Below the pieces are notes generated by a model. That model made no database searches. It had not been told where the DNA came from and was given only the letters and a program-made list of their open reading frames with translations. A DNA stretch of 64,000 nt from Pseudochrobactrum asaccharolyticum (lineage in GTDB: Bacteria; Pseudomonadota; Alphaproteobacteria; Rhizobiales; Rhizobiaceae), in the NCBI RefSeq assembly GCF_003314995.1, contig NZ_QNRH01000001.1, positions 1 to 64,000 on the forward strand, given 5' to 3'. Every line of letters begins with the position of its first letter. Position 1 is the stretch's first letter. The position numbers were made by a program, and so were the translations under genes. Shown piece by piece: positions 8,401-16,620 of this stretch.

Positions 8401-8468
8401 TAATGCCTCCGTTTTAGTTGTTGAGCATGTGTTGGTGTTTTGTGTGGCTAGGTTTTTGAGAGGTGGCG

Positions 8469-9047
8469 TTAAAGCAGTCTCACCAGTCGCCTCTGTGCGT
8501 CGCTGTCGCCATCAATATAGCGCTGTGTTGTTACAATCGACTGATGTCCCGCCAGCAATTGAACATCACGTAATGAGCCGCCTGATTTATGCACTAAACG
8601 CGCGGCTTGTGTGACAAACGTTCGCCGTCCTGAATGGGATGAGCAGCCTTCAAGTCCTGCTTGTTTGTACAAGTGGTTAAACCAGTTCACGACAGATTTG
8701 GCTGTCATTGCCTTGCCGCGTTCACTGAGCACGACAGGACCAGTGAAGCCGGTAGTGCGGCCTAAACTTAATAGGGCCGCTTTCAAATCGGGGTGTATGG
8801 GAATACGCCTTGCTCTGCAGTATTTTGTTATGCTGCCAGGTAAATAAAGCGTAGTAGCAATTTTACCTTGGGCATTAAGGAGCATTGGCCATTCAAGCTG
8901 GGCAATTTCACCGGCCCTTGGGCCTGCTTTAAAGCTGAGTAAAATAATAATTTTGTTGCGAAGGGGATGGCGGAGGGTTTTGCAGGCTTTGAGTGCCTTC
9001 GTTAATTGAGCGTTTGTCACCGTGCGAGCTTGCCGGTGTTGAGCCAT
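8469..9047 (-). CDS. Short tyrosine recombinase/integrase
   Basis: A 192-residue catalytic domain of the phage-integrase family with all expected residues: Arg44 in GPRAGE, Lys75 in TKYCRARRI, His138/Arg141 in SSHSGRR, His168 in AGHQS and Tyr177 in TQRYID. The usual N-terminal core-binding (SAM-like) domain is absent, so the protein is about half the usual length. The ATG at 9047 is preferred; GTG at 9059 is an alternative. Its ribosome site lies inside one arm of the hairpin at 9052-9077. It heads the minus-strand module that runs down to 4001. Confidence 0.85.
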   Translation of the reverse strand: MAQHRQARTVTNAQLTKALKACKTLRHPLRNKIIILLSFKAGPRAGEIAQLEWPMLLNAQGKIATTLYLPGSITKYCRARRIPIHPDLKAALLSLGRTTGFTGPVVLSERGKAMTAKSVVNWFNHLYKQAGLEGCSSHSGRRTFVTQAARLVHKSGGSLRDVQLLAGHQSIVTTQRYIDGDSDAQRRLVRLL

Positions 9048-9051
9048 GATA

Positions 9052-9077
9052 AACCTCACCTTTTGTTAGGTGAGGTT
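9052..9077. promoter_or_regulatory. Hairpin covering the integrase ribosome-binding site
   Basis: AACCTCACC (9052-9060) and GGTGAGGTT (9069-9077) are a perfect 9-bp inverted repeat with an 8-base loop, 4 bases upstream of the integrase ATG. In the mRNA the 3' arm contains GGTGAGG, the likely Shine-Dalgarno, so folding would hide it. The repeat could equally be an operator or recombinase site. Confidence 0.6.
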
Positions 9078-9216
9078 AGCTGAGTTTTTTATAAATGTCA
9101 AATCACCAGTTAAAATAAGATATATAAATCAAGATCTTAAGTCGTTTTCTCGATTGTTTTTATACTGCGCTGCCTGAGTTTATTTGCTTATACACGGTTG
9201 CAAATTGGAGCCATTG

Positions 9217-10224
9217 TTACTGTTTTGACTCCTTTTGAAAGATGTCTGGATTACCCGTTATGTGCTTTGTGCACGCATCGATAGCTTCGCGCATTTCTTG
9301 CTGTACTTTTGGCTGTTGTAGAATGGCGCGAGCGCTTGGAAAATTCCAGCTAACACAATACAGAGCGCCTTCGCGTCCATTAACGATGCTTACGCCCCAA
9401 TTGCCCTTTGTAAAAAATGGTACTTCCTTAGACGATCTATCGGATTGAGAAGGCACAGGTTCTGGTCGCTTGAATGTCTGAGGTTTTTCGGCTGCTATTT
9501 TTTCTACGCTAATCACCGATTGTATGAACTCAGAGTCGGGATTCACCAGAGCTGTGATTTTACAATTGTCATCCATTTTACAAGTCTGAAAGATCTTGTC
9601 ACCTTCAGGTGAGCGTGTCATGAACCCAAACCAACCTTCAGGTCCTGTAATGCCGCTATCTAATGTACCAATTCCAATAGTGCCTGTTAGAACTTTCTGC
9701 ACAAGGTTTTGATTGTCTTGTTTGAGCTGGGATTTTGCTTCCACTGCGGTTTTGCCAGCACAATCCCAGAGTAAGTCTAGGGCACGGCTGGAGCCCTTTA
9801 ATGGTAGACCCAACTTGCTATGATCATAGGTAAGACGAATTTGTTTGCTTTTACGCAACAGCGGCTCAAAACCTGCTTCATTAATATAGGCAGAGAATAA
9901 AGCTATGTCTGGTTCGACCATGCTGCCGGTTAATTGCTGCGGGTCATTATCATCAAATGTAACTGTTCCTGCTATTTCTTCATCGACCTCTTTGTCTAAT
10001 GAGCTAGATGAGACGCCTATGGATAAAACTTTGCTGTCATTGGCATAAATCAAAAAATATATGCCATTCGTCACATGCTTGCCCATAATGCAGCCATTGT
10101 AGATGTCATCTTTGCGCACAAAGCCTGTCCAGCCTTCATGATCAAAGGCAGGTGCGGCGCTTGCTATTGTTGTACACGCAACTAAACTTAAGCCGATGAG
10201 GCCTGTATATGTGTGATGATGCAT
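9217..10224 (-). CDS. Secreted hypothetical protein
   Basis: A 335-residue protein with an N-terminal signal peptide (LIGLSLVACTTIASAAPA, cleavage near residue 24), so probably periplasmic. No known family is recognised. The N-terminal half contains GWTGFVRKDDIYNGCIMGK, LIYANDSKVLSIG and a Cys (LLWDCAG) at its end. This pattern of a Cys-bearing strand, an IYAN segment and a closing Cys is shared with the next gene (10262-10840), so the two look like diverged paralogues. A second, similar half begins at GWFGFMTRS. It is the last gene of the minus-strand run beginning at 11912. Confidence 0.6.
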   Translation of the reverse strand: MHHHTYTGLIGLSLVACTTIASAAPAFDHEGWTGFVRKDDIYNGCIMGKHVTNGIYFLIYANDSKVLSIGVSSSSLDKEVDEEIAGTVTFDDNDPQQLTGSMVEPDIALFSAYINEAGFEPLLRKSKQIRLTYDHSKLGLPLKGSSRALDLLWDCAGKTAVEAKSQLKQDNQNLVQKVLTGTIGIGTLDSGITGPEGWFGFMTRSPEGDKIFQTCKMDDNCKITALVNPDSEFIQSVISVEKIAAEKPQTFKRPEPVPSQSDRSSKEVPFFTKGNWGVSIVNGREGALYCVSWNFPSARAILQQPKVQQEMREAIDACTKHITGNPDIFQKESKQ

Positions 10225-10261
10225 TGGGAGCCTGCTGAGTTAATACGGTAGAAGAAGTCGC

Positions 10262-10840
10262 TTATTGAGCGCTTTGCCGTTGTGCTGTTTTGATGCAATT
10301 CTTCAGTGCTGTGACTGCGAGATTATTGTCATAAAATGCAGTTTGGCCAACATAGTTGAGCTTTGGAAAGGCGACTTTTAGGTCGCTGGCTTTGCGTATG
10401 AGATCTTCTAAACGCTTATTATCTGCTGGTGTTGTGCCTCTAATCACAATCACCTGTTGGTTAAGTAGGTAAACCCGGGTGAATGTGATTGGCTGATCAT
10501 CTAAGTCCAGTTGAGCTTCTACGTCCTTTTCCTGCAAGATGCTCCACTTGTCAGAACGAAAGGTGAGATCGAAGCGCCCTTTGGTGTTTGCATAAATTGA
10601 CAGCATCGTTTCATCATCAAGCATCATTGCCATGTGGCAGCCAAAATCCTGATCATTTGGGATGGGTTGGCCAGCCCAATACCCTTCTTGGAATGTAATT
10701 TCGTTAGCAAAAGCAAGTGAACTAAGGGCTGCGGTGGAAGCAAACGCGGTGAGTGTAAAACTGATCGCCCTCTTTATCGTAATCTCAATGCGGCTGATAT
10801 TTTTACGATGCGATATTGGCTTTAAGTGAACTGTGGGCAT
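10262..10840 (-). CDS. Secreted hypothetical protein, paralogue of the 9217 gene
   Basis: A 192-residue protein with a hydrophobic N-terminal segment (ISFTLTAFASTAALSSLAFA) read as a signal peptide after a long basic leader. The mature part has QDFGCHMAM, MLSIYANTKG, a central DLDDQPITF strand and a terminal Cys (ALKNCIKTA), matching the layout of the neighbouring 335-residue protein. Function is unknown. Its start overlaps the end of the upstream immunity-like gene by 19 bases, which supports co-expression, although no ideal ribosome site is visible. Confidence 0.6.
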   Translation of the reverse strand: MPTVHLKPISHRKNISRIEITIKRAISFTLTAFASTAALSSLAFANEITFQEGYWAGQPIPNDQDFGCHMAMMLDDETMLSIYANTKGRFDLTFRSDKWSILQEKDVEAQLDLDDQPITFTRVYLLNQQVIVIRGTTPADNKRLEDLIRKASDLKVAFPKLNYVGQTAFYDNNLAVTALKNCIKTAQRQSAQ

Positions 10841-11403
10841 GTCGCATTCCTGTCTAAAATATAGCGATTGATGATTGGTGTTTTGAGTGCGGTATATTCT
10901 TCAGAGGAAATTGCACCCGCGTTAAATAGCGTTTTCAGACGCGCTAAAGTTTCAATATCATTGGCATTGTTGTCGTGAAGGATTGGGGCCTGGTGAGCCT
11001 GCGGCTTATCCAGTGCAGGTTCTATGCGAATGGTTTTGGGGTCGTTGACGAATATATTGAGACCACTTTCACCGCCATTGCTACCGTCTTCACTCTGATG
11101 AGCGTAGCGCAGTGCCCATATGAGAGCCACAAACCATCCGACAAGTGTGTAGCCGAAGGCCAGATTGATGATGAATATCAACCATCGGTTAGGGTGGTTT
11201 CTACTAAAGGCCACATATGTTGGAATAAAAGTGATGATGAGCAGTATGATAAATAAGCCCATCAGAACCGCAATTGTTGTGGCTCCATCATCTGCAAAGG
11301 CGGGGATCGCTAAGGCCAAGTAAAGACTTGTTGCTAATAGGCTGAGAAGTTGAAGTTTAGGCCATTTTTTATGACTGATCATTGCCATGTCATGTCGTCT
11401 CAT
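10822..11403 (-). CDS. Superinfection-immunity-type membrane protein with SHOCT tail
   Basis: A 193-residue membrane protein. After a signal-like N-terminus it has a transmembrane segment (TTIAVLMGLFIILLIITFI). Then comes the signature TYVAFSRNHPNRWLIFIINL and GWFVALIWALRYA of the family named after phage T4 superinfection immunity (Imm). The C-terminus is a SHOCT-like helix pair (LARLKTLFNAGAISSEEY). Many bacterial members are chromosomal and untested, so phage exclusion is only a family-based possibility. Its ATG overlaps the DUF805 gene stop (ATGA). Confidence 0.7.
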   Translation of the reverse strand: MRRHDMAMISHKKWPKLQLLSLLATSLYLALAIPAFADDGATTIAVLMGLFIILLIITFIPTYVAFSRNHPNRWLIFIINLAFGYTLVGWFVALIWALRYAHQSEDGSNGGESGLNIFVNDPKTIRIEPALDKPQAHQAPILHDNNANDIETLARLKTLFNAGAISSEEYTALKTPIINRYILDRNATCPQFT

Positions 11404-11912
11404 AGTGAGGAGCGGGCAAGCACGTTGGCTTTCAGCTGTTTAAATTCATCCTCATCAATTGCGCCTGTTGCACGTAGCGAAGCGATTTTTTCAAGTTGAT
11501 GAAGGGAGCTTTGCTCCGTGCCTTCAAAATGAGGTTTGCGTTCAAATGACTGAGTTTCGCCAATATGTGTATTGAAACGATTTTCACCAGTTTTGGTTGG
11601 TGTGCACATGAAGACCAGCAGCACAATCGAGCCAATGCCAGGGGCAAGCATTAATAATAGCCACCAAGCTGATTTGCCGATGTCATGCAGGCGGCGTGCG
11701 GTGATAGCGAGTGACGGTATGAAATGCGCAAGCACGACTATGCCGGTGAAAAATGCGGCAGGCTCAGCGCTTTGGTCGTCAATAATAAGGTCAAGCGCCA
11801 AGGCTACGACCGTAATACCAAACAATGTGAGGGTGTATAGCCAATATTGGGTGCGGCTTGCGCGGCCTTCAAAGTCAACATAATGGCGCATGGCATTAGT
11901 GTAGTGGTTCAC
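11400..11912 (-). CDS. DUF805 membrane protein with SHOCT domain
   Basis: A 170-residue protein. The N-terminal DUF805 (YhaH/YhaI type) part shows FEGRASRTQYWLYTL, several membrane helices, and SLAITARRLHDIGKSAWWLL. The C-terminal SHOCT motif is LEKIASLRATGAIDEDEF. SHOCT domains recur at the ends of small membrane proteins, and here two consecutive genes carry one. It is the first gene of a four-gene minus-strand run, divergent from the XRE regulator at 12037, which may control it. DUF805 has no assigned biochemical role. Confidence 0.8.
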   Translation of the reverse strand: MNHYTNAMRHYVDFEGRASRTQYWLYTLTLFGITVVALALDLIIDDQSAEPAAFFTGIVVLAHFIPSLAITARRLHDIGKSAWWLLLMLAPGIGSIVLLVFMCTPTKTGENRFNTHIGETQSFERKPHFEGTEQSSLHQLEKIASLRATGAIDEDEFKQLKANVLARSSL

Positions 11913-12036
11913 AGTTTTTACCCCAATCGCGGTGAATAAAAAAACGTTCTTCGTTTGTGTGCGTATGCTAATGATATATGATTTTACATATTATAGTTGA
12001 TAAACTTGAGCGAAGTAAAGTGCCATCAATTTTTGT

Positions 12037-12255
12037 ATGGATATTCGTAAATTAGTTGGAGATAACTTCGGGCGTGCTCGTAAAGCGAAAGGCCTGACGC
12101 AAGAACAGGTTGCTGAGCGCTCGGGTTTTAGTCAGCAATATTTAAGTGATTTAGAGCGCGGTCGCCGTAATCCAACGGTGGTGTCTGTGTATGAATTAGC
12201 TATGGCCCTAGATGTAAATTACTTAGAGCTTTTGAAGCAAGATTCTGATCAATAG
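12037..12255 (+). CDS. XRE-family HTH regulator
   Basis: A 72-residue protein that is almost entirely a Cro/CI-type helix-turn-helix: NFGRARKAKGLTQEQVAERS, then GFSQQYLSDLERGRRNPTV. Such stand-alone repressors usually bind near their own promoter. It is transcribed away from the DUF805 operon across a 124-base AT-rich gap, so that gap probably holds its operator. A decayed relative follows at 12272. Confidence 0.85.
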   Translation: MDIRKLVGDNFGRARKAKGLTQEQVAERSGFSQQYLSDLERGRRNPTVVSVYELAMALDVNYLELLKQDSDQ

Positions 12256-12271
12256 AGTTTAGTTTAGTGAC

Positions 12272-12545
12272 TTGAATTTGCGCACCGGATTTGCTTGGAA
12301 TTTAAGACGTATATGTACGCTGCGGGGTATCACTCAAGAGACACTTGCGGTTGATGTTAACGTTGATCTGACGGCAACTAGCGGTATTGAGCGTCCCAAA
12401 CAATCCATCAATAGATTTGCCTGGTAAGTGGGCAGACGCTTTGCAAGTTAATGTTTTGGATCTATTGGTGGTGTTGCCGGAGGGTATGGATGAGCCCAAG
12501 TCCTTGAGGGCAGGGCGTAAGCCAGTAGATACGTCAAAACGCTGA
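12272..12545 (+). pseudogene. Decayed XRE-family regulator
   Basis: The first frame, with TTG where a start is expected, reads NLRTGFAWNLRRICTLRGIT and QETLAVDVNVDLT, loses several residues, then SGIERPKQSINRFAW and a stop at about 12428. A second frame continues WADALQVNVLDLLVVLPEGM to a stop at 12543. Together they rebuild a typical rhizobial XRE regulator with a small deletion and a frameshift. It is adjacent to the intact XRE gene in the same direction. Confidence 0.75.
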
Positions 12546-12749
12546 ATTTGTGTAAGACGAAAGTGACTGGCTTCAAAAGCCAATTAGCAAACACCGCAAT
12601 TTTAATTTCTAAAATGATCACTATGCATCCTTAGCAATCACGAATGATCTCTTGATTGCTGGGATTGGTATGACTTCAAAAAAGTGATTGCTATTTGATT
12701 GCTGGCTGTATTTCATAAAGTCAACATAGATACTAAGTCATTGATTTTA

Positions 12750-12825
12750 TGGTGCCGCTTATAGGATTCGAACCTACGACCCCATCATTACGAATGATGT
12801 GCTCTACCAACTGAGCTAAAGCGGC
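12750..12825 (-). tRNA. tRNA-Thr (anticodon CGT)
   Basis: The minus strand folds as a full cloverleaf of 76 bases including an encoded CCA. The acceptor stem GCCGCTT pairs with AAGCGGC. The D arm is TAGCTCAGTTGGTAGAGCA, the anticodon loop TTCGTAA (anticodon CGT) sits on stem CATCA/TGATG, and the T loop is GGTTCGAATCC. It reads ACG threonine codons. Its 3' end faces the accessory region, the usual orientation for integration of tyrosine-recombinase islands. Confidence 0.97.
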
Positions 12826-13037
12826 AGGGACATTTATTCCCTCAGGTCAGAGCTTTAATAAAGCAATCTGTCCGGGCGCGTGATAACGAAATCTCGACTT
12901 GTTTGCAAGGCGCAAAAATAAAAAAAGCGTGCTTTCTGACCTGCTCTGTATTTTATTATTCTTTCCCTGAAAGAACAAGTATATGAACTATATTCTCTCA
13001 GGTATGTGACTATATTAATTGCATTTGATCTGTAAAT

Positions 13038-14000
13038 TTAGGATGCGCAAAGCGCTGATTTCGCAGTTTTATATTGCTCAATCCAGCGTTCAACCAACTG
13101 TCCGGCAGGCAGGATTTCTTTGACCGCTCCGATCCCCTGACCACACCCCCAGATGTCTTTCCATGCTTTGGCTCCGGTCGTGGCTTTTTGGAAGTCCATC
13201 TTGCTCGGATCTGCTTCCGGCAGATGATCGGGATCCATTCCCGTTGCTTCGATCGATTGGCGCAGATAATTGCCGTGAATACCGGTGAAGTAGTTGGAGT
13301 AGACGATGTCCTTGGCGCTGGATTGCACGATCATTTCTTTATAGGCGTCCACCGCATTGGCTTCTTTGGTCGCGATAAAAGGTGAGCCGATATAAGCAAG
13401 GTCTGCACCCATTGCCTGTGCTGCCAGAATGGCGCTGCCGCTGGAAATAGCGCCGGAAAGGGCGACCGGGCCGTCAAACCATTCACGAATTTCGGCCATT
13501 AAGGCAAAAGGAGAGAGTGTGCCCGCATGGCCACCGGCACCGGCGGCTACGGCGATCAGCCCGTCGGCGCCTTTGCGAATTGCGGAATTGGCGTGGCGGT
13601 TGTTGATCACATCGTGCAGCACAATGCCGCCATAGGAATGGATTGCTGCATTAACTTCCGGCACAGCGCCGAGCGAAGAAATCACTACAGGCACTTTATA
13701 CTTGATGCAGAGCTCCAAATCCTGCTGCAGACGTAAATTGGAGCGGTGCACTATCTGGTTAACCGCAAATGGTGCTGCCGGTTGCTCCGGATGCTGTTGA
13801 TTATAGCTCTGAAGCCCTTCGGTGATCTCAGCCAGCCACTCGTCAAGTTGTGCCGGAGTACGGGCATTTAAGGCCGGAAATGCGCCGATAATTCCACTTT
13901 TACATTGCGCCATTACCAGAGCCGGATTGGCAATAATAAAGAGCGGTGCTCCGATTGCCGGTAAGCGCAGATGATTTTTGAGAATATCTGGAAGAGCCAT
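13038..14000 (-). CDS. Nitronate monooxygenase (2-nitropropane dioxygenase family)
   Basis: A 320-residue FMN-dependent TIM-barrel protein that would oxidise nitronates such as propionate-3-nitronate. Family features are PAIGAPLFIIANPALVMAQC at the N-terminus, a PFAVNQIVHRSN strand, the phosphate-binding GADGLIAVAAGAGGHAGT, and GADLAYIGSPFIAT. A palindromic ACGT-type operator candidate lies 15 bases upstream of the ATG, so regulation may be shared with lipid or amino-acid catabolism. It is monocistronic by its surroundings. Substrate specificity within the family is not clear from sequence. Confidence 0.85.
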   Translation of the reverse strand: MALPDILKNHLRLPAIGAPLFIIANPALVMAQCKSGIIGAFPALNARTPAQLDEWLAEITEGLQSYNQQHPEQPAAPFAVNQIVHRSNLRLQQDLELCIKYKVPVVISSLGAVPEVNAAIHSYGGIVLHDVINNRHANSAIRKGADGLIAVAAGAGGHAGTLSPFALMAEIREWFDGPVALSGAISSGSAILAAQAMGADLAYIGSPFIATKEANAVDAYKEMIVQSSAKDIVYSNYFTGIHGNYLRQSIEATGMDPDHLPEADPSKMDFQKATTGAKAWKDIWGCGQGIGAVKEILPAGQLVERWIEQYKTAKSALCAS

Positions 14001-14494
14001 TTCGCATTCCCGTAATTGACGTTAACGTAAAAGGTATATTGGTAGCAAAGATACCGTGATGTCAAAGGATAAAATATGGGGGTAAGGATTTTAAAATGGC
14101 AAAACCTTGCCGCTAGACGAATGTGCGATATTTATTGCGGCCTGTGCAGGCTACGGGTTTTGAGACTGTTATATTACCTCTGGTTCGGATGGTTCATTTA
14201 AGCGCTCGTACATATGCGATTGTTAAAAAACTGGCGCGGGCACTATGATTTTGAGGCGCTGCGACACGTTTTTGGAAAGAAAACAGCATAAAAGAACCAC
14301 AAAAGCCTGTGAAATCGGGATTTTATGCAAATAGTCTTTGTGGAACAATATGTTAAGATCGTATACAATCTTTTTGCTCTCTGGCGACAGATAGGATTTT
14401 ATAAAAGCTTAAAAATCAGTTAATGCGTATATCTGCTATTTTATGCATAAATACCGGCGCCGGAGAATGCGACGGGCTATAGGAAGGGACAATT
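14001..14494. other. Intergenic region with divergent promoters
   Basis: About 490 bases separate the nitronate monooxygenase start from the 14495 gene. No coding frame of note is seen. It contains the operator candidate near 14016 and AT-rich sequence around 14330-14450 that probably holds the promoter of the following gene. Confidence 0.5.
14016..14031. promoter_or_regulatory. ACGT palindrome upstream of nitronate monooxygenase
   Basis: TTGACGTTAACGTAAA is a near-perfect palindrome 15 bases from the start codon. It resembles the palindrome in front of the beta-oxidation operon (24099-24126). Such ACGT half-site palindromes are typical of MerR/TetR-type regulators of acyl-CoA catabolism; the cognate regulator is not in this window. 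Confidence 0.5.
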
Positions 14495-15508
14495 TTGCAG
14501 GGCATCGAAAGCGCTATTCGCAACGCTTTAACCAAAGCGGATTCATCTGATCCGGCCATGCGCCAGCGGATTTATGAATCCGTTTGGAGTGCGCATGAGC
14601 GTGCTATGGCTGCGAATACTCAGCTTTCGGATCAGCAGCGCGCGGAACGTCGCGAAAAGCTGAAAACTGCAATTTCTCAGGTTGAAGAGGAAATGCGCCA
14701 GCCGGTCAGTCCGGTTGTTGCAGAGCCGCTTGCCGCGGAACCGCGCTATGATGGCGGACTGGGTGTACCGGAACTGGATCGCACAGAAATGCGGGCGCAG
14801 CCCGATGCTCCGCGCAAGCGCCGCGGCAAAGCAAAGGCAGAGCCTGATCTTGGCTATGAACCGGACATTGCCCAGCCTGTTGCCCGTAAAAAACGTAAAA
14901 AATCCCGTCTGGTGTCTCTGGGGCTACCTTTAGCATTTTTGCTGACTGCGGGCTTTATCGGGTGGTCGGTCTATAATAGTTTTGTCACTGTCGGCCCTGT
15001 GAGCAATAACAGTCATTCTCTGCCCGGCAATATTGCGCCGGTAATGCAGGGCAATGAAGCCGACAGCAAAGACTGGATCACAATTTTTACGCCTTCACAG
15101 CCGAACCGTATGTCGGTTCAGGGGCAGGCGACTGCGGAAATTGCCGGTTCAGGCACATCCCGTTATGTACGGGTTAAATCACCGACGGCTCACGACACAG
15201 CCAGCTTTGATATCGGACAGGGTGTGCTGGATCAGATCGAAGGCAAGCAGGCTACTTTTGAAGTCATGGTGCGCAGTGATGATGGTGGCACGGTACAAAT
15301 GTCTGTGAGTTGCGACTTGGGCACATTGGGCGATTGCGGTCGCAAGCGCTATGACGTGACTGATCAGCAAAGCAGTCTGTTGTTTGATCTTGCAGTTCCG
15401 GAAGTGTCGTCTCCCAATAGCGCAGGGCGTATTATCGTTGCCAGTGACATTAACGGCTCCGGTAAAAGCGTTGATATTTATGCAATTCGCGTCAAGGTCG
15501 TACAATAG
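14495..15508 (+). CDS. Conserved membrane-anchored hypothetical protein
   Basis: A 337-residue protein of unknown function. The N-terminus (SAIRNALTKADSSDPAMRQ and following) is helical and charged. A basic linker precedes one membrane segment (LVSLGLPLAFLLTAGFIGWS, about residues 145-165), and the C-terminal part is a periplasmic-type beta-rich domain (SRYVRVKSPTAHDTASFDIG). The start is TTG at 14495, supported by AGGAAGGGA just upstream; no better start exists. The layout of cytoplasmic helix, one membrane pass and outer sandwich suggests an envelope-sensing or scaffold role, but I recognise no family. Confidence 0.7.
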   Translation: MQGIESAIRNALTKADSSDPAMRQRIYESVWSAHERAMAANTQLSDQQRAERREKLKTAISQVEEEMRQPVSPVVAEPLAAEPRYDGGLGVPELDRTEMRAQPDAPRKRRGKAKAEPDLGYEPDIAQPVARKKRKKSRLVSLGLPLAFLLTAGFIGWSVYNSFVTVGPVSNNSHSLPGNIAPVMQGNEADSKDWITIFTPSQPNRMSVQGQATAEIAGSGTSRYVRVKSPTAHDTASFDIGQGVLDQIEGKQATFEVMVRSDDGGTVQMSVSCDLGTLGDCGRKRYDVTDQQSSLLFDLAVPEVSSPNSAGRIIVASDINGSGKSVDIYAIRVKVVQ

Positions 15509-15645
15509 TCCGGCTGTACCTGACGCTTTGTCCGGATAAAATCGGCACAGAAAAATGTGTTTCAAAGCGCTGATCGTGTAAAAAATATCTTGTCAAATTC
15601 CGCGTATCACTGCATATCGCGTGCTCTGCAACAAATGCGGTAACT

Positions 15646-16614
15646 ATGGCGCGGGCATTTTTTTCTTCCGGCGATCTGATAGCGGATCGTCGCGCTCATT
15701 ATGCGGTCATGATGTCTGAGGCGGGAGACCATTCCGCAGCGGCTGATCTGATGCGCCAGTCGCTTGATTACCTGAAATCGCAGTTTCTGCAGTGGCCTGC
15801 GGGCATGTTTATGCTGAGCGAAATGCATGAAAATGCCGGCGAGACCGCAGAGGCAGTAACGCTCTGGCGCCAGCTTCTCAAACTTGACCCTGAAGATCGT
15901 TTTGGTGCGGCGCTGAAGCTCGCACAATGCGGGTTGGGCGAAACACCCGATGCGGCACCTCCTGCCTATATTGAAGCTCTGTTTGATGCCTACGCGCCGG
16001 ATTTTGAAGAGTCACTGGTTGATAAGCTGCAATATTGCGGCCCGCAAAAATTGGCCGGACTGATCACCACGCATTTTCCGGAGCGCAGCTATCAGCATGT
16101 GCTGGATCTGGGGTGCGGCACCGGCCTGATGGGCGAGGAAATCTATCAGCATTGCGGCTTGCTGAGCGGTGCTGATCTGTCTGAAGCCATGCTGAAAAAG
16201 GCAGAAGAAAAACAGATTTACACGCGGCTGATCAAAGCTGATGTGAACCTGTGCAACAGAGCAGCCCTTGTAGATGATGCGCTGCCGCAACCGGATATGA
16301 TCCTCGCGGCTGATGTGTTTATTTATATCGGTCAGCTGGAGCGTGCTTTTGCACTGGCGGCGGAATGTCTTCGGAGAGGAGGGGTGTTTGCCTTCTCGGT
16401 GGAAACACATGATCGTCCTGAAATACAGGATTCAGACGGTTCATGTGAAGATATGATTTTACAACCCTCTTTACGTTTCACGCATTCTGCCCGTTATATT
16501 CAAAATCTTTTACAGGCCAGCCGTTTTGAAATGCTGGATTATCAGCACATTGCCTTGCGTCTTGATCGCGGCGAATATCTCGATGGCTATGTTTTTATCG
16601 CGCAAAAACTTTGA
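15646..16614 (+). CDS. TPR-like plus class I SAM-dependent methyltransferase
   Basis: A 322-residue protein. The first about 110 residues are TPR-like helices (AGDHSAAADLMRQSLDYLKS; AGETAEAVTLWRQLLKLDPE). The rest is a Rossmann methyltransferase with VLDLGCGTGLMGEEIY as the SAM-binding motif I, GADLSEAMLKKAEEK as the acidic loop, and ILAADVFIYIGQLERA. The methyl acceptor is unknown. It stands alone and is convergent with the TIGR02186 gene only 6 bases away. Confidence 0.85.
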   Translation: MARAFFSSGDLIADRRAHYAVMMSEAGDHSAAADLMRQSLDYLKSQFLQWPAGMFMLSEMHENAGETAEAVTLWRQLLKLDPEDRFGAALKLAQCGLGETPDAAPPAYIEALFDAYAPDFEESLVDKLQYCGPQKLAGLITTHFPERSYQHVLDLGCGTGLMGEEIYQHCGLLSGADLSEAMLKKAEEKQIYTRLIKADVNLCNRAALVDDALPQPDMILAADVFIYIGQLERAFALAAECLRRGGVFAFSVETHDRPEIQDSDGSCEDMILQPSLRFTHSARYIQNLLQASRFEMLDYQHIALRLDRGEYLDGYVFIAQKL

Positions 16615-16620
16615 TTGTTT

